Of a DNA stretch of 64,000 bases, positions 27,187 to 35,857 are shown one piece after another. The notes beneath the pieces are model-generated. The model did not search any database. It saw nothing but the letters and a program-made list of their open reading frames with translations, and was not told the DNA's origin. The DNA is taken from assembly GCA_963847615.1 (NCBI GenBank), contig CAWKAN010000016.1, forward strand, positions 248,001-312,000. The letters are read 5' to 3'. Origin of the DNA: Palsa-883 sp963847615. Lineage in GTDB: Bacteria > Pseudomonadota > Alphaproteobacteria > Acetobacterales > Acetobacteraceae. The position numbers and the translations under genes are program-made. The number at the start of each line of letters is the position of its first letter. The first letter of the stretch is position 1.

Positions 27187-27440
27187 GGAAATCGTGGATG
27201 GCCGGCCTCCGCCGGCCATGACGTGGTGCGGTGCAGGTGGGTCAATCCTTTCGCCGCCCGGGATTAGACTAGGGGGGCGAAAGGATTGACCCGTTGGCGC
27301 CGCCCCCTTGTCATGCCGGGCGCCGGCCCGGCAACCACGATTTTGCTTGCTGCACGCAGGCAAGAAGTCGTGGATGCCGGGCCGGCGCCCGGCATGCCGG
27401 GGGCGCAGCGTCGATGGGTCGATCTTGCCGCCGGCTGGTC
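27187..27440. repeat. Composite palindromic repeat next to the DsbA-family gene stop
   Basis: Three palindromes follow one another: ATGGCCGGC/GCCGGCCAT near 27198-27220; GTCAATCCTTTCGCC (27241-27255) with its exact complement at 27276-27290; and a large hairpin at about 27312-27396 whose outer arms are CATGCCGGGCGCCGG-type and whose centre is TTTTGCTTGC-TGCACG-CAGGCAAGAAG. The right end (TCGATGGGTCGATCTTGCCGCCGGC) abuts the stop codon of the next gene. A related unit occupies 48816-48987 in the same position relative to another gene. Confidence 0.7.
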
Positions 27441-28046
27441 TTATCCGCGCGCCAGATGCCGCTCGACGAAGTCCAGCCGGTCCTGGCCCCAGAATATTTC
27501 GGCGCCGATCACGTAGCTCGGCGCGCCGAACACGCCGCGATCCAGCGCCGCCTGGGTGTCCGCCACCCGCAACTCCGTCCAGCGCGGCTCGGCGCCGAGC
27601 CGCATCACCGCGTCGGCGTCCAACCCGCAGTCGGTGATCAGCGCGGCCAGGGTGGCGGGGTCGGCGGGGTTTCGCTCCTCCTGCCACACCGCGCGCAGCA
27701 CGCCGTGCGCCAGGCGGATCGCCGGCGCGTCGCCTGCCGTCTCGCGCAGCGCGATCACGCAGCCGGACGTCAGCGCCTCGTTGGCGGGGAAGAATTTCGG
27801 CTGGAGGTTGATCGGAATGCCGAGGTGGTCGCGCCAGCGGCGCAGTTCCTGCAGCCGGTAGGCCTGGCGTTGCGGCGAGCGCTTGGGCAGCGGCAGCCCG
27901 CCCGAGGCGGCGAAGATCGCGCCGAAATCAACCGGATGGATCCGCATGGTGGCGCCGTATTTCGCCGCCAGCGCCTCGATCCGCGCCGCCCCCAGATGGG
28001 TCCAGGGCGAATTGAGCGAAACGTAGTAGTCGATGTGCTGAGCCAT
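27441..28046 (-). CDS. 2-hydroxychromene-2-carboxylate isomerase-like DsbA-family oxidoreductase
   Basis: Thioredoxin-fold protein of the kappa-GST/HCCA isomerase group (NahD-like), which uses glutathione in aromatic degradation or related isomerisations. The 201-residue protein begins MAQHIDYYVSLNSPWTHLGAAR, with the SPWTHLG active-site segment in place of a CxxC, followed by LPLPKRSPQRQAYRLQELRR, KFFPANEAL and the C-terminal GVFGAPSYVIGAEIFWGQDR, the cis-Pro and FWGQDR motif of this family. AAGGAG stands 8 bases before ATG 28046. Apparently monocistronic; substrate unknown. Confidence 0.9.
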   Translation of the reverse strand: MAQHIDYYVSLNSPWTHLGAARIEALAAKYGATMRIHPVDFGAIFAASGGLPLPKRSPQRQAYRLQELRRWRDHLGIPINLQPKFFPANEALTSGCVIALRETAGDAPAIRLAHGVLRAVWQEERNPADPATLAALITDCGLDADAVMRLGAEPRWTELRVADTQAALDRGVFGAPSYVIGAEIFWGQDRLDFVERHLARG

Positions 28047-28795
28047 GCCGATCTCCTTGCCGTGTCGGTTGTGGGATAGTTTGAATGCCGCCTCCGACCC
28101 AATGCTGCAATAGCCTGGGCGTCCGACCCGAACCGCCGGATTCGACCCGGAGCGGACATTCGATAGGATCGAGGGGAACGGTAAATTCTGACCGATTGCG
28201 GCTGTTGCCGGTAAACTCATCGAGCACCGTCAGTGTCGTCGGACAACTGCGGGTAGGAGACCGGACATAGCAGGCAACTAATTCGAGATCGCGAGGGGCT
28301 CCGCAATCCTAGTCATGAGATCAACTCGATGCAAAGCGATGCGAGCGCGGTTTCGAGCGACTTCAATCGTTCCAATGCAACGACGCGCTCAACCACGAGA
28401 TGGTCCTCGATCGCGCGATCAAAGACAACAACGCAATTCTCTCCGGTAAGCCGCGAGGCATAGAGAATCCCGGCGATGTCGGTCTCGTCGTGAATATATT
28501 GGCTGAAGGCACGCGCTTCATCCTGGGCCTTCGCGCCGGTGACATCAGTCGAGATGCCCAGCTTCAGGCAGCCGCCCTTGCGAATGTCGAGAAGCCGAAG
28601 CGGCGATTTGGTCGAAACCTGCACCGCAGACCGGTCCCGCACCTCGTCAACGAACAGCCGCCGCATATCCGAGCCCTCAAACCGATCGCGGATCACCGTC
28701 TCGGCCAGCGCCGTCGCCAAGTTTCGCCCGGCGTACAGCGCGAGAAAATCGTTTCCGGGGCTGCTGAAGCGAGTCGCGCCCGGGCCGACCCCTAG

Positions 28796-30421
28796 CCCAT
28801 CTTATTCACCGAACCAGCCGGCCGCTATACCATTACGTATCGACAACTATAACGTGCATGCCTCGCCTTCGGCACGCTTGACCGTGTTTTAGATCGTCTC
28901 TGCAAGGTGTTGGAGGTTGATCGGACAGGGTTCGACCGGGACACTCGTCCCACCGCTTACGTTGGACGCAGGATCAGCGCACCAACCAACCCACGAAACA
29001 GGGCAGCGTCGGGGCAGTTGGCAGCGAATGCCAGCTTGATGCGAGTCGCAGTCTCCTTGATCCGCACTGCAATCTTCAGCAACCGCAGCCGGATGGTGGA
29101 GAATTCGCCGCGGGCCAACGGCTGCATGCAAGGGATGGCATCGCGCACGGTCAGCGTCAGCCAGTATGCGGCGGTGTGCAGGATCAGCCGCATCTGATTG
29201 GCCAGCGGCGAACGGCAACTCGTCCGGTCCGAGGCCAGCTGGCTCTTGTGCCGCTTGATCAGGTTCTCTGCCTGCCCACGTGCGCAGTAGAGACTGTCGT
29301 AGAGCCACTCGGCGGTGCCGTAGGTGATGTTGGTAACGATATAGCGGATATCGAGACCTTTTCGCGTCGCCTCGATCCGTGCCACGACGCGGCGGGGATG
29401 CGACCAGGATTTGGCGCCATAGAGGGTTTCGGTGTAGTCGCGCACCACATCGAGGTTGGCGATCGCGCGCCGGACGCACACATCATCGGACTTGATGAAG
29501 ACCTGAGCGGCAAGGATCGTGTTGGTGGACAGACCGAAGATATAGCGGACACGGTTCTGCTCGCACCAGTCCATCGCCTCACGTCGGCCGTAATGGCTGT
29601 CGCCGCGGATAGTGATGCGTGTGTGTGGCCAGTGCAGCCGGATGCGTCGCACCAGACGACGTAGATGGGCTCTCACCTCCTTGCCATCCGGCGTCTTCCC
29701 TGGGCGCAGGATCGTCAGCACGCAATGGCCGGTGCCTGCATCGTAGACATGGATCGGCAGGAAGCAGCGTTCGTCATAGTGCGCATTGAACAGCGACAAC
29801 TGCTGATGGCCGTGCACCGTGTCTGCGGTATCGTCGATATCGAGGGTGATCGCCTTCGGCGCGCGCCGGTGGCTCTTGCACCACAGGTCCACCATGCCCC
29901 CCGTCAGCCGGAACAAGGTGCGCAGGTCTGGCGCGTTCTCCCAGCGTGACATCGTGGGTTGCGAGGCCAGATCGTCGCCGCTTTCTGGCAGCCGCCCGCA
30001 GGCGAGTTTGAAAGCGGGGTCCTTGCGCAGATCATCCAGATCATTGGCGTCCGGGTAGCCGCAGGCGATGGCGAACACGCGAGCACGCAGAATGTCTGCC
30101 ATCGAATGGGTGATCAGGTTGCGGTCGCGATGGTCGGGGATGATCGCAGCCAGTGTGTCGATCAGGCCAAGTCGCTTGTCGGCACCGGCCAAAAGCAAAA
30201 CGCCACCGTCCGAACTGATCAGCCCGCCGTCGAACGCGGCCGTGACCTTCTTCTGCAAGATGCTTGGCAAGGAGAATGGTAGAAGCGTATCGTCGTCGGT
30301 GGCGGGCATGGCAGATTCTGTCCAGTCATGGAGAGTGGCGTCGATAACCAATCTCTATGCGATTCCAGACGTTTGTACCATGCCCGTCAGCGAATCCCTG
30401 CCATGCGGTGAATAAGATGGG
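28796..30421 (-). mobile_element. IS1380-family insertion sequence
   Basis: The element is bounded by perfect 15-bp inverted repeats, CCCATCTTATTCACC at 28796-28810 and its complement at 30407-30421 (one more base also matches). It is flanked by CTAG direct repeats at 28792-28795 and 30422-30425, a 4-bp target duplication. It carries one transposase gene filling most of its 1626 bp. Insertion is in the RES toxin gene after codon 33. Confidence 0.93.
28957..30309 (-). CDS. IS1380-family transposase
   Basis: DDE transposase of 450 residues. Family features include the N-terminal LTAAFDGG-like start (KKVTAAFDGGLISSDGGVLL), ANDLDDLRKDPAFKLACG, SQPTMSRWENAP, the first catalytic Asp in ITLDIDDTADTVHGHQQ, the second in ITIRGDSHYGRREAMDWC and the Glu in ARGQAENLIKRHKSQL. 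The reading frame has no breaks, so it may be active. ATG 30309 is the first ATG; an in-frame TTG at 30351 would add 14 residues. The G+C content is lower than that of the neighbouring core genes, in keeping with recent arrival. Confidence 0.93.
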   Translation of the reverse strand: MPATDDDTLLPFSLPSILQKKVTAAFDGGLISSDGGVLLLAGADKRLGLIDTLAAIIPDHRDRNLITHSMADILRARVFAIACGYPDANDLDDLRKDPAFKLACGRLPESGDDLASQPTMSRWENAPDLRTLFRLTGGMVDLWCKSHRRAPKAITLDIDDTADTVHGHQQLSLFNAHYDERCFLPIHVYDAGTGHCVLTILRPGKTPDGKEVRAHLRRLVRRIRLHWPHTRITIRGDSHYGRREAMDWCEQNRVRYIFGLSTNTILAAQVFIKSDDVCVRRAIANLDVVRDYTETLYGAKSWSHPRRVVARIEATRKGLDIRYIVTNITYGTAEWLYDSLYCARGQAENLIKRHKSQLASDRTSCRSPLANQMRLILHTAAYWLTLTVRDAIPCMQPLARGEFSTIRLRLLKIAVRIKETATRIKLAFAANCPDAALFRGLVGALILRPT

Positions 30422-30525
30422 CTAGTGGCGTGCTATGGAACCGGTTCAGGATGACGCGAACGTAGGATTTAAGCTGCCACGGCTTCGTTAGCTGCGCGAT
30501 GGTCGCACCAGCAAGCTTCATGCCG

Positions 30526-33357
30526 CTAGCGGAAATCGCGAACGGCGGCCTGGACAACCTCACGTGCACCGCCCGACTTCAGCACTTCAAGTGGTTGACG
30601 GGCCTCGAACACGGCATGAGGCTGGCGCAGCCACATCCATGCCACCCTCGGATTTCCGATCTTTTCGACTACCTCACCAAGTCCCTTAACCGGACGACGG
30701 TTGAAAAACTGATCCACCGGGAAAGCAACCTCGCCGTCATCGTCGAACAGCGTGACCACGCTGGCGCCCGCTTTCCACGTATCGATTTCCGCTTTACTTA
30801 AGTGGAAGCGATCACGCAAACCCTGCTCGGATACTAGCTCGCCCGCCCATTGGCGCACCGGGACGGTCTTCGCATACGCCGCCAGGCGACGCACGCCCTC
30901 CTCGGCCGATATCTCCTCGCCAAGCCCATCGCCGTGGTCGAACGCGGTCTCCGCCAGGTCGAACTGCGAACGGTCATTGCCTTCTGAGGCTAAGCCTCCC
31001 TTGAGCGCGCCGCGTGCGTTTCTGCGTTTGGTCGTGTGGCCGATGAGTGGCCGTTCATCATCGCCGATCGTTGAAAGCAGGTCCTGCCTCTGTGCCGCGC
31101 TCAAGCCATATGCCTCAAGCACTAGCACATCAATATTCTGTAAGAGTCTGGCAAGCTGTACTTTGTCTGCATTCCCAGTCGCGGCCAGCGCACTGTACTG
31201 CCGACTCATGGCTCCGAGCTCGGCAGGGATCGCCGCGGGAATTGGAGCGTCCTCGAGGGTCGTTATGCGGAAACGCTTGTCAAAGGACCGCTCCGACAAG
31301 AAGGCATTGACGACCGGCCCATTGATCACAGCAGCCAGCGCATCCAGGTCCGCACTCGGGTAAGATGGTTTAGACCACAGTCCCATAAACTGCTGCGTCG
31401 CGCGGCATTTAGAACGATCGACGGCGGCGGCCAGGCGCCAGTAGCCACGGCTGAGCCGCGTCGCGTTGCACAGGATTTTCGGCCCATCCCAGTTCAGATT
31501 CCCGCCGGCAAGCAGATCGTCGGGATTAACGTCGAGCCATTGGGGTGCTGACAGCACGAACTGGTGGATATCCGACGTATTTTTGAAGCCGGGAACCCGC
31601 CCGGGTCCAGGAACGGGGTACGCCCGCCCCTTCTGTCCACCTTTCCACCGCAAGCCCCAATGACCGTGCAGGAAGGCGCCGAGTCTTGGCCGGTCTGCAA
31701 GCGCATCCCACAGGGCTTGTGACGGAAAGATCCAGATCGCCCCATCTCTCTCAATCGCCTCGGCGCGCACCGTCTCGCGAATGCGGGAAGGCTGCCCCGT
31801 TGCCGCGAAGAGCCTCTTGTCCCGGTCGGCGACATCGGCGGATCGGATGTGCTGGCTCTGACCGGCTTCGAGCCGGCCTCGGGCAATCAGGAGCGCGGTA
31901 TTGGCTTGGGAGACGTTAAAGACGCCATCAGGCAGCGCGACCATCTCGATCTCGCGGTAACCCCGCTCGATCTGGTGCCGTTGTTCGCGATAGCGGCGAT
32001 CGACCAGCAGTGTATTGGGTACCACGAAGCCGAGCATATCGGGCGCAGCCCGGAGCGAGGTCTCGAGAGAAAACACCGCCTTCGAGAGATTAGTTCTGGA
32101 GGCCTCTGGATAGGCTGCCTGCTCCGTCGGATTAAATGCCGGAAAAGGTGGATTACAGAGGATCACATTCGCATCGGCGATCCGGGCAGCCAGCGCACCA
32201 TTTTGAAATAGGTCGACCTCCTCAATCCGCCAGCCGTTGTGGTTGGGATAGTCAGCGAGGATCAAGGAGAGTTTGGCAACCTCGGCCGCGAAGGGGTCTA
32301 TCTCCGCGCCGCCGATATACTTGATCAGGAGATCGTGGCGCTGCTCGTCGCTCCAGGCATGCGGCAGCCCGTCGCGCATATGACGCAGGGCCGAGCTTAG
32401 GAAAACCCCGGCGCCCGTGAACGGCTCGTACACGCGAGGCGGCGAAGCGCCAAATTCCCACAGCCGGAGGCGGTCGACAACATAGTCGGCGACGTGTCGC
32501 GGTGTGCTGTGCGTCCCGAAATCAGCCCGCGCCGCGTCGGTAACGAGCGTAGATTTATACACATAGGCGAGGTCATCCGCCGAAATGTTCGCGACGTTGA
32601 AACCTGACCTGAAGGTCTCCCAGACCGGTTTTAGAGCGGCCAATGCCGCGTGCGGCCAAAGCTGGCTATCATTGCCGAGATCGTAATAGTTGTCCATTTG
32701 GGATAGCACGGACCGCACGTCCTCGGTATCCCAGGCCAGCGCGCGGGGATGCTGACAATCCATCAGGATCTTCGCCGCTAACAGTCGGAACACGCCTCGG
32801 AACAGGACGCGGATCGATTCGTCGCGGGTGAACTCCCGCGTGCCCGCGACTGCCTCGCGGATGAGCCGGTCGAGCTTCGTATGGATCTCGCCTTCGATTG
32901 CCGGGATCAGCCCGACGTCAACGAAGTCGAGCTGGTAGGAGGTATCGACCCTTCCAATCGATTTCGCCCGATGAATGGCGTCGGGCGCCCATCTTTCCTT
33001 GTGCTCGTGGAAATAGGCCGGAAGCGCTTCCGGGAAGAAACGTCCGAGAAAGCGCGGCTGTTTGTTCGCGTATACCTGCCATGTCGACACCATCTTCGCT
33101 TCGATCACGAAGAACAGCGGCGCTCCAAGCGCACGGTGCTCGCGCACGGACACCGCCGCCTCGCTTTCTGGCGCCTCGATTACCGCGAAGGCCGCCGATC
33201 GATAGGAGCGCGGCGTCTGGGTAAAGGCTGCGAAGGGAACCGAGCGCGTTGAAGCCGACGAACTCCATACGTCGCTGTAGAAATAGTCGCGCCGGATCGC
33301 CTCAGTTCGATAGCCGAGCTTTTCGGTCTCCGTGGCGATGGTATCGATGAGGGTCAT
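30526..33357 (-). CDS. DNA N6-adenine methylase (type IIG-like) fused to an Xre/MbcA/ParS-type antitoxin domain
   Basis: A 943-residue fusion. Residues about 1-150 hold a possible PD-(D/E)xK-like nuclease strand (LFFVIEAK, E86/K88). The methylase has motif I EPFTGAGVFL (311-320) and motif IV NPPF (402-405), as in gamma-class N6-adenine enzymes. Residues 560-730 resemble an Eco57I-type target-recognition region (WKGGQKGRAYPVPGPG, KPSYPSADLDALAAVINGP). Residues 840-943 (LVSEQGLRDRFHLSKAEIDTW, then GNPRVAWMWLRQPHAVF, ARQPLEVLKSGGAREVV) match the HTH plus toxin-binding domain of antitoxins that pair with RES toxins. The RES gene follows after 4 bases. The start overlaps the upstream stop by 4 bases. 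The methylase call is firm; the antitoxin call rests on motif likeness and context; the nuclease is tentative. Confidence 0.85.
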   Translation of the reverse strand: MTLIDTIATETEKLGYRTEAIRRDYFYSDVWSSSASTRSVPFAAFTQTPRSYRSAAFAVIEAPESEAAVSVREHRALGAPLFFVIEAKMVSTWQVYANKQPRFLGRFFPEALPAYFHEHKERWAPDAIHRAKSIGRVDTSYQLDFVDVGLIPAIEGEIHTKLDRLIREAVAGTREFTRDESIRVLFRGVFRLLAAKILMDCQHPRALAWDTEDVRSVLSQMDNYYDLGNDSQLWPHAALAALKPVWETFRSGFNVANISADDLAYVYKSTLVTDAARADFGTHSTPRHVADYVVDRLRLWEFGASPPRVYEPFTGAGVFLSSALRHMRDGLPHAWSDEQRHDLLIKYIGGAEIDPFAAEVAKLSLILADYPNHNGWRIEEVDLFQNGALAARIADANVILCNPPFPAFNPTEQAAYPEASRTNLSKAVFSLETSLRAAPDMLGFVVPNTLLVDRRYREQRHQIERGYREIEMVALPDGVFNVSQANTALLIARGRLEAGQSQHIRSADVADRDKRLFAATGQPSRIRETVRAEAIERDGAIWIFPSQALWDALADRPRLGAFLHGHWGLRWKGGQKGRAYPVPGPGRVPGFKNTSDIHQFVLSAPQWLDVNPDDLLAGGNLNWDGPKILCNATRLSRGYWRLAAAVDRSKCRATQQFMGLWSKPSYPSADLDALAAVINGPVVNAFLSERSFDKRFRITTLEDAPIPAAIPAELGAMSRQYSALAATGNADKVQLARLLQNIDVLVLEAYGLSAAQRQDLLSTIGDDERPLIGHTTKRRNARGALKGGLASEGNDRSQFDLAETAFDHGDGLGEEISAEEGVRRLAAYAKTVPVRQWAGELVSEQGLRDRFHLSKAEIDTWKAGASVVTLFDDDGEVAFPVDQFFNRRPVKGLGEVVEKIGNPRVAWMWLRQPHAVFEARQPLEVLKSGGAREVVQAAVRDFR

Positions 33358-33881
33358 TGACGTGCACCCGCCACCATCGGCGGAAACGCAAGACCATGCT
33401 GCGGGTCCGGTCCCGCAGCGAGCAAGTTCTGCCGGATATCCGCAACGAGCGGTGCCAGACGGATTAAAAGGCCTAAATCAATCGGGCGATGCCCCCTCTC
33501 CAGATCGATCAGCTCTACGCCCGCAGCTTGGAGATCAAGCAGCAAATAGGATCGTTCCAACTGTGGCCAAGGATATGCGCCGCACAAAGCAAATAGGTTC
33601 TCTGCAAGGGAACTGAACGCGGATAACGGTGCGGCGAGGGCGGTGGAAGCGCGACGAACAACCGCGGTGGCCAGCAGATCGCCGGCGCTCAGACAAGGCG
33701 ATCGCCCATTGTCGCGGCTAAGCGGGCCAAGCGCCTGCCGATAGGTACGCCACTCCTGCTTGCTCAGCCCGAAGGCCAAGCGCAGCTGTCCAGGCGTGAA
33801 GAGTATGGCCAAGATCACTCCATCGTGTTGGCTGCCAACATCACGAGGTGTGTAGCACAGCTCGTCGTTGGGAACAAACAT
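33354..33881 (-). CDS. Small protein, possible DNA-binding regulator, first gene of the methylase-RES operon
   Basis: A 175-residue protein whose stop overlaps the methylase start (ATGA). After a variable N-terminus it reads FTPGQLRLAFGLSKQEWRTYRQAL, which could be a helix-turn-helix, then CLSAGDLLATAVVRRASTAL and a helical C-terminal part (LLDLQAAGVELIDLERGHRP). I do not recognise a named family. Translational coupling suggests a function with the methylase, as controller, specificity or antitoxin-assisting protein. The start is uncertain: ATG 33881 has no good ribosome site, while TTG 33812 has GGAG just upstream. The frame is open to 33992. Confidence 0.6.
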   Translation of the reverse strand: MFVPNDELCYTPRDVGSQHDGVILAILFTPGQLRLAFGLSKQEWRTYRQALGPLSRDNGRSPCLSAGDLLATAVVRRASTALAAPLSAFSSLAENLFALCGAYPWPQLERSYLLLDLQAAGVELIDLERGHRPIDLGLLIRLAPLVADIRQNLLAAGPDPQHGLAFPPMVAGARQ

Positions 33882-34098
33882 AGAATCTGACGCGCCGAAA
33901 GGTGCCACCTCGGTCAGTGGCGAGCTGCCGGCGTGCCGTGCTGCTTGCCAGGGGGGTGGTTTGACCAAGGGCGCGGGGAGTGGAAGCGCCAAGGATCGCG
34001 AGGGTCAAGGGGGCTACTCAACGTCCGCTCCCCACCCTTTGCGGACATTGAAACCGACCCACTACCGCCGTGTCCGGTCGATTGGACCGCGTCCGGGG

Positions 34099-35433
34099 TT
34101 ATGCCGCGGCGGGGTTTTCCACCAGCAGCGCGATGCCCTGCCCGCCGCCGATGCAGGCCGAGGCGATGCCATAGCGCAAGCCGGCGCGGCGCAACTCGCG
34201 CGCCAGCGTGACGCTCAGGCGCACGCCGGTCGCCGCCAGCGGATGGCCGATCGCGATCGCCCCGCCGTTGACGTTCAGCCGGTCCTCGTCGAGGTCCAGC
34301 TCGCGCGCGCAGGCCAGCACCTGGGCGCCGAACGCCTCGTTGATCTCGATCCGGCCGATCGCGTCGAGCCGCAGCCCGACGCGGTCGAGCAGCGCGCGGA
34401 TCGCCGGGACCGGGCCGATGCCCATCACCTCCGGCGGGCAGCCGACCGCCACGCCGCCGACCAGGCGGGCCAGCGGCGTGCCGCCCCTTGCCCCGCTGCC
34501 AGCGACGCCCGCCCCAGCTTCGCCGACGCCTGGTGCCCCGATGCTGCCAACGCCGCCGCTGCGGGCGGCAACGCTGCGTGCGTAGGCACCGGAGCAGACC
34601 AGGCCGGCCGCGGCGCCATCCACCATGCCGGAGCTGTTGCCCGCGGTCTGCACGCCGCCGAAGGCCGGGCGCAGCGCGGCCAGCGCTTCGATCGGCGAGG
34701 CGCGCACATGGGTGTCGCCGCTCACCGTGCCCAGCTTGCGCGACAGCGCGATGCCACGGGCGGCATAGCCCTCCCGCGTGAACGTCTCGCTGCCGACCGG
34801 CACGATCTCGCCGTTCAGGAAATCGCGCGCCGCCAGGGCACGATCGAAACTGCGCGCGGCGAAAGCGTCCACCGCGGGCCGGGTGATCTGGTAGCGGCGG
34901 GCGAGTTCCTCGGCGGTGCCGCCCATGGTGCGGTCGGGCGCGGGATCGAGCAGCGATTCCCACAGGAAGTCCTTGAATTCCACCTGGCCGAGCCGGAACC
35001 CGCCGCGGTGGGTGTACGAGGCCACCGGGTTGCGGCTCATGCTTTCGGTGCCGACGCATAACGCCACGCCGACGCCGCGGTGGGTGACCGCGTCGGCGCC
35101 CTGCATCAGCACCTCGATCCCGGTGCCGCAAACCCGCTGGACCATGTGCGCCGGCACCTCGATCGGCACGCCGGCATACAGGCCGACATGGCGCGGCAAC
35201 ATGTAGGCGTCGAAACTGGACTGGGTCATGTTGCCGGTGATCACCGTGCCGACGTCGCCCGCCGGCACGCCGGCCCGCTCCAGCACCGCGCGCGCCGCCT
35301 TGATGCCCAGGTCGGTGGGCGAAACCGCGGCCAACGGACCGTTGTAGTCGGCGAACGGCGTGCGAACGCCAGCCAGCAGCCAGGCATCGTCCCACACCGC
35401 ACCCACCGCCCGGGACCCCGACGACCCACCCAT
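34099..35433 (-). CDS. Acetyl-CoA acetyltransferase family thiolase with a Gly/Ala-rich insertion
   Basis: Thiolase-fold enzyme that would condense or cleave acyl-CoA units. Conserved residues are visible: acyl-accepting Cys in QRVCGTGIEVL, the ESMSRNP segment, EINEAFGAQVLA, the His in GGAIAIGHPLAATG and the second Cys in ASACIGGGQG. At 444 residues it is longer than the typical ~395. Much of the surplus is a Gly/Ala/Ser-rich stretch (GGVGSIGAPGVGEAGAGVAG) between CSGAYARSVAAR and GTPLARLVGG, at about 34480-34580. ATG 35433 is preferred over 35439 for spacing to GGGAGG. It is separate from the phaA-like gene at 54960, so probably serves beta-oxidation or another CoA pathway. Confidence 0.9.
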   Translation of the reverse strand: MGGSSGSRAVGAVWDDAWLLAGVRTPFADYNGPLAAVSPTDLGIKAARAVLERAGVPAGDVGTVITGNMTQSSFDAYMLPRHVGLYAGVPIEVPAHMVQRVCGTGIEVLMQGADAVTHRGVGVALCVGTESMSRNPVASYTHRGGFRLGQVEFKDFLWESLLDPAPDRTMGGTAEELARRYQITRPAVDAFAARSFDRALAARDFLNGEIVPVGSETFTREGYAARGIALSRKLGTVSGDTHVRASPIEALAALRPAFGGVQTAGNSSGMVDGAAAGLVCSGAYARSVAARSGGVGSIGAPGVGEAGAGVAGSGARGGTPLARLVGGVAVGCPPEVMGIGPVPAIRALLDRVGLRLDAIGRIEINEAFGAQVLACARELDLDEDRLNVNGGAIAIGHPLAATGVRLSVTLARELRRAGLRYGIASACIGGGQGIALLVENPAAA

Positions 35434-35491
35434 GACCATGGCCTCCCCACCGCGCCGGCCAGCAAAGCACACCCCGGGCGATCGGGCGAAC

Positions 35492-35779
35492 CGAGCAAGG
35501 CCGGGGCTTCGCCCCGGACCCCACCAAGGGGCGCTGCCCCTTGGAACCCCGCCAAGGGCGGAGCCCTTGGAACCCTTCACTGGGAGTGTGGGGAGGGGAC
35601 GGGGGCGTGCGGGCGCGGCGTCAGGGCCGCCCGTCGTAACGGGCGGCCCTGACGCCGCGCCCGCACGCCCCCGTCCCCTCCCCACACTCCCAGTCATGAA
35701 GTCCAGAGGCCGCTGCCTCTGGTGGGGGTCCAGGGGGCAAAGCCCCCTGGCGGGGTTCGGGGCGGAGCCCCGGCGTGCC
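35492..35779. repeat. ~290-bp multi-hairpin element, copy P1
   Basis: The centre is a perfect palindrome at 35580-35693 (55-base arms, loop CGTA) that begins and ends with the CTGGGAG/CTCCCAG stem. On both sides lie smaller hairpins of the GGGGC-loop-GCCCC, CCAAGGGC-GGA-GCCCTTGG and CCAGGGGGC-AAA-GCCCCCTGG type. The outer half of the central arms differs from copies P2 (42490-42787) and P3 (56236-56529), while the shell is nearly identical. P1 is inverted relative to P2 and P3. It lies between two divergent genes, 58 bases from the thiolase start. Confidence 0.85.
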
Positions 35780-35857
35780 ACGCCTAGCCGACCGGGCGGG
35801 GACGCTGCTATTGCCGCCGGGTGACGGCGCGCGGGGCGCGCCAGCAGGGAGACCGGC

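Larger units (their letters stand above)
28313..30521 (-). pseudogene. RES-domain toxin gene split by an IS1380-family insertion
   Basis: The gene reads from ATG 30521 to 30426, then from 28795 to 28313 once the IS and one CTAG duplication are removed; the parts join in frame to 192 residues. RES-domain toxins degrade NAD+. The joined protein has RVILNRFHSTPLGVGPGATR, with R41 in GATRFSSPG, Y53 in ALYAGRN, E64 in ALAETVIRD and Ser in GILYASRLTGE, the Arg-Glu-Ser layout that names the family. It begins 4 bases after the stop of the methylase-antitoxin fusion gene, so it was its operon partner. With the IS in place only a truncated protein could be made. Apart from the IS the reading frame is intact, so the disruption looks recent. 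Confidence 0.85.

Noticed and set aside
26972..27440. ORFs around 27018-27290 downstream of the intron
   Set aside because: They run through palindromic repeats and the restored CACGGAG core; no protein-like conservation.
35580..35693. Central palindrome of P1 as an ordinary rho-independent terminator
   Set aside because: 114 bp with 55-bp perfect arms and no T-run, and located between divergent starts; far beyond a terminator stem.
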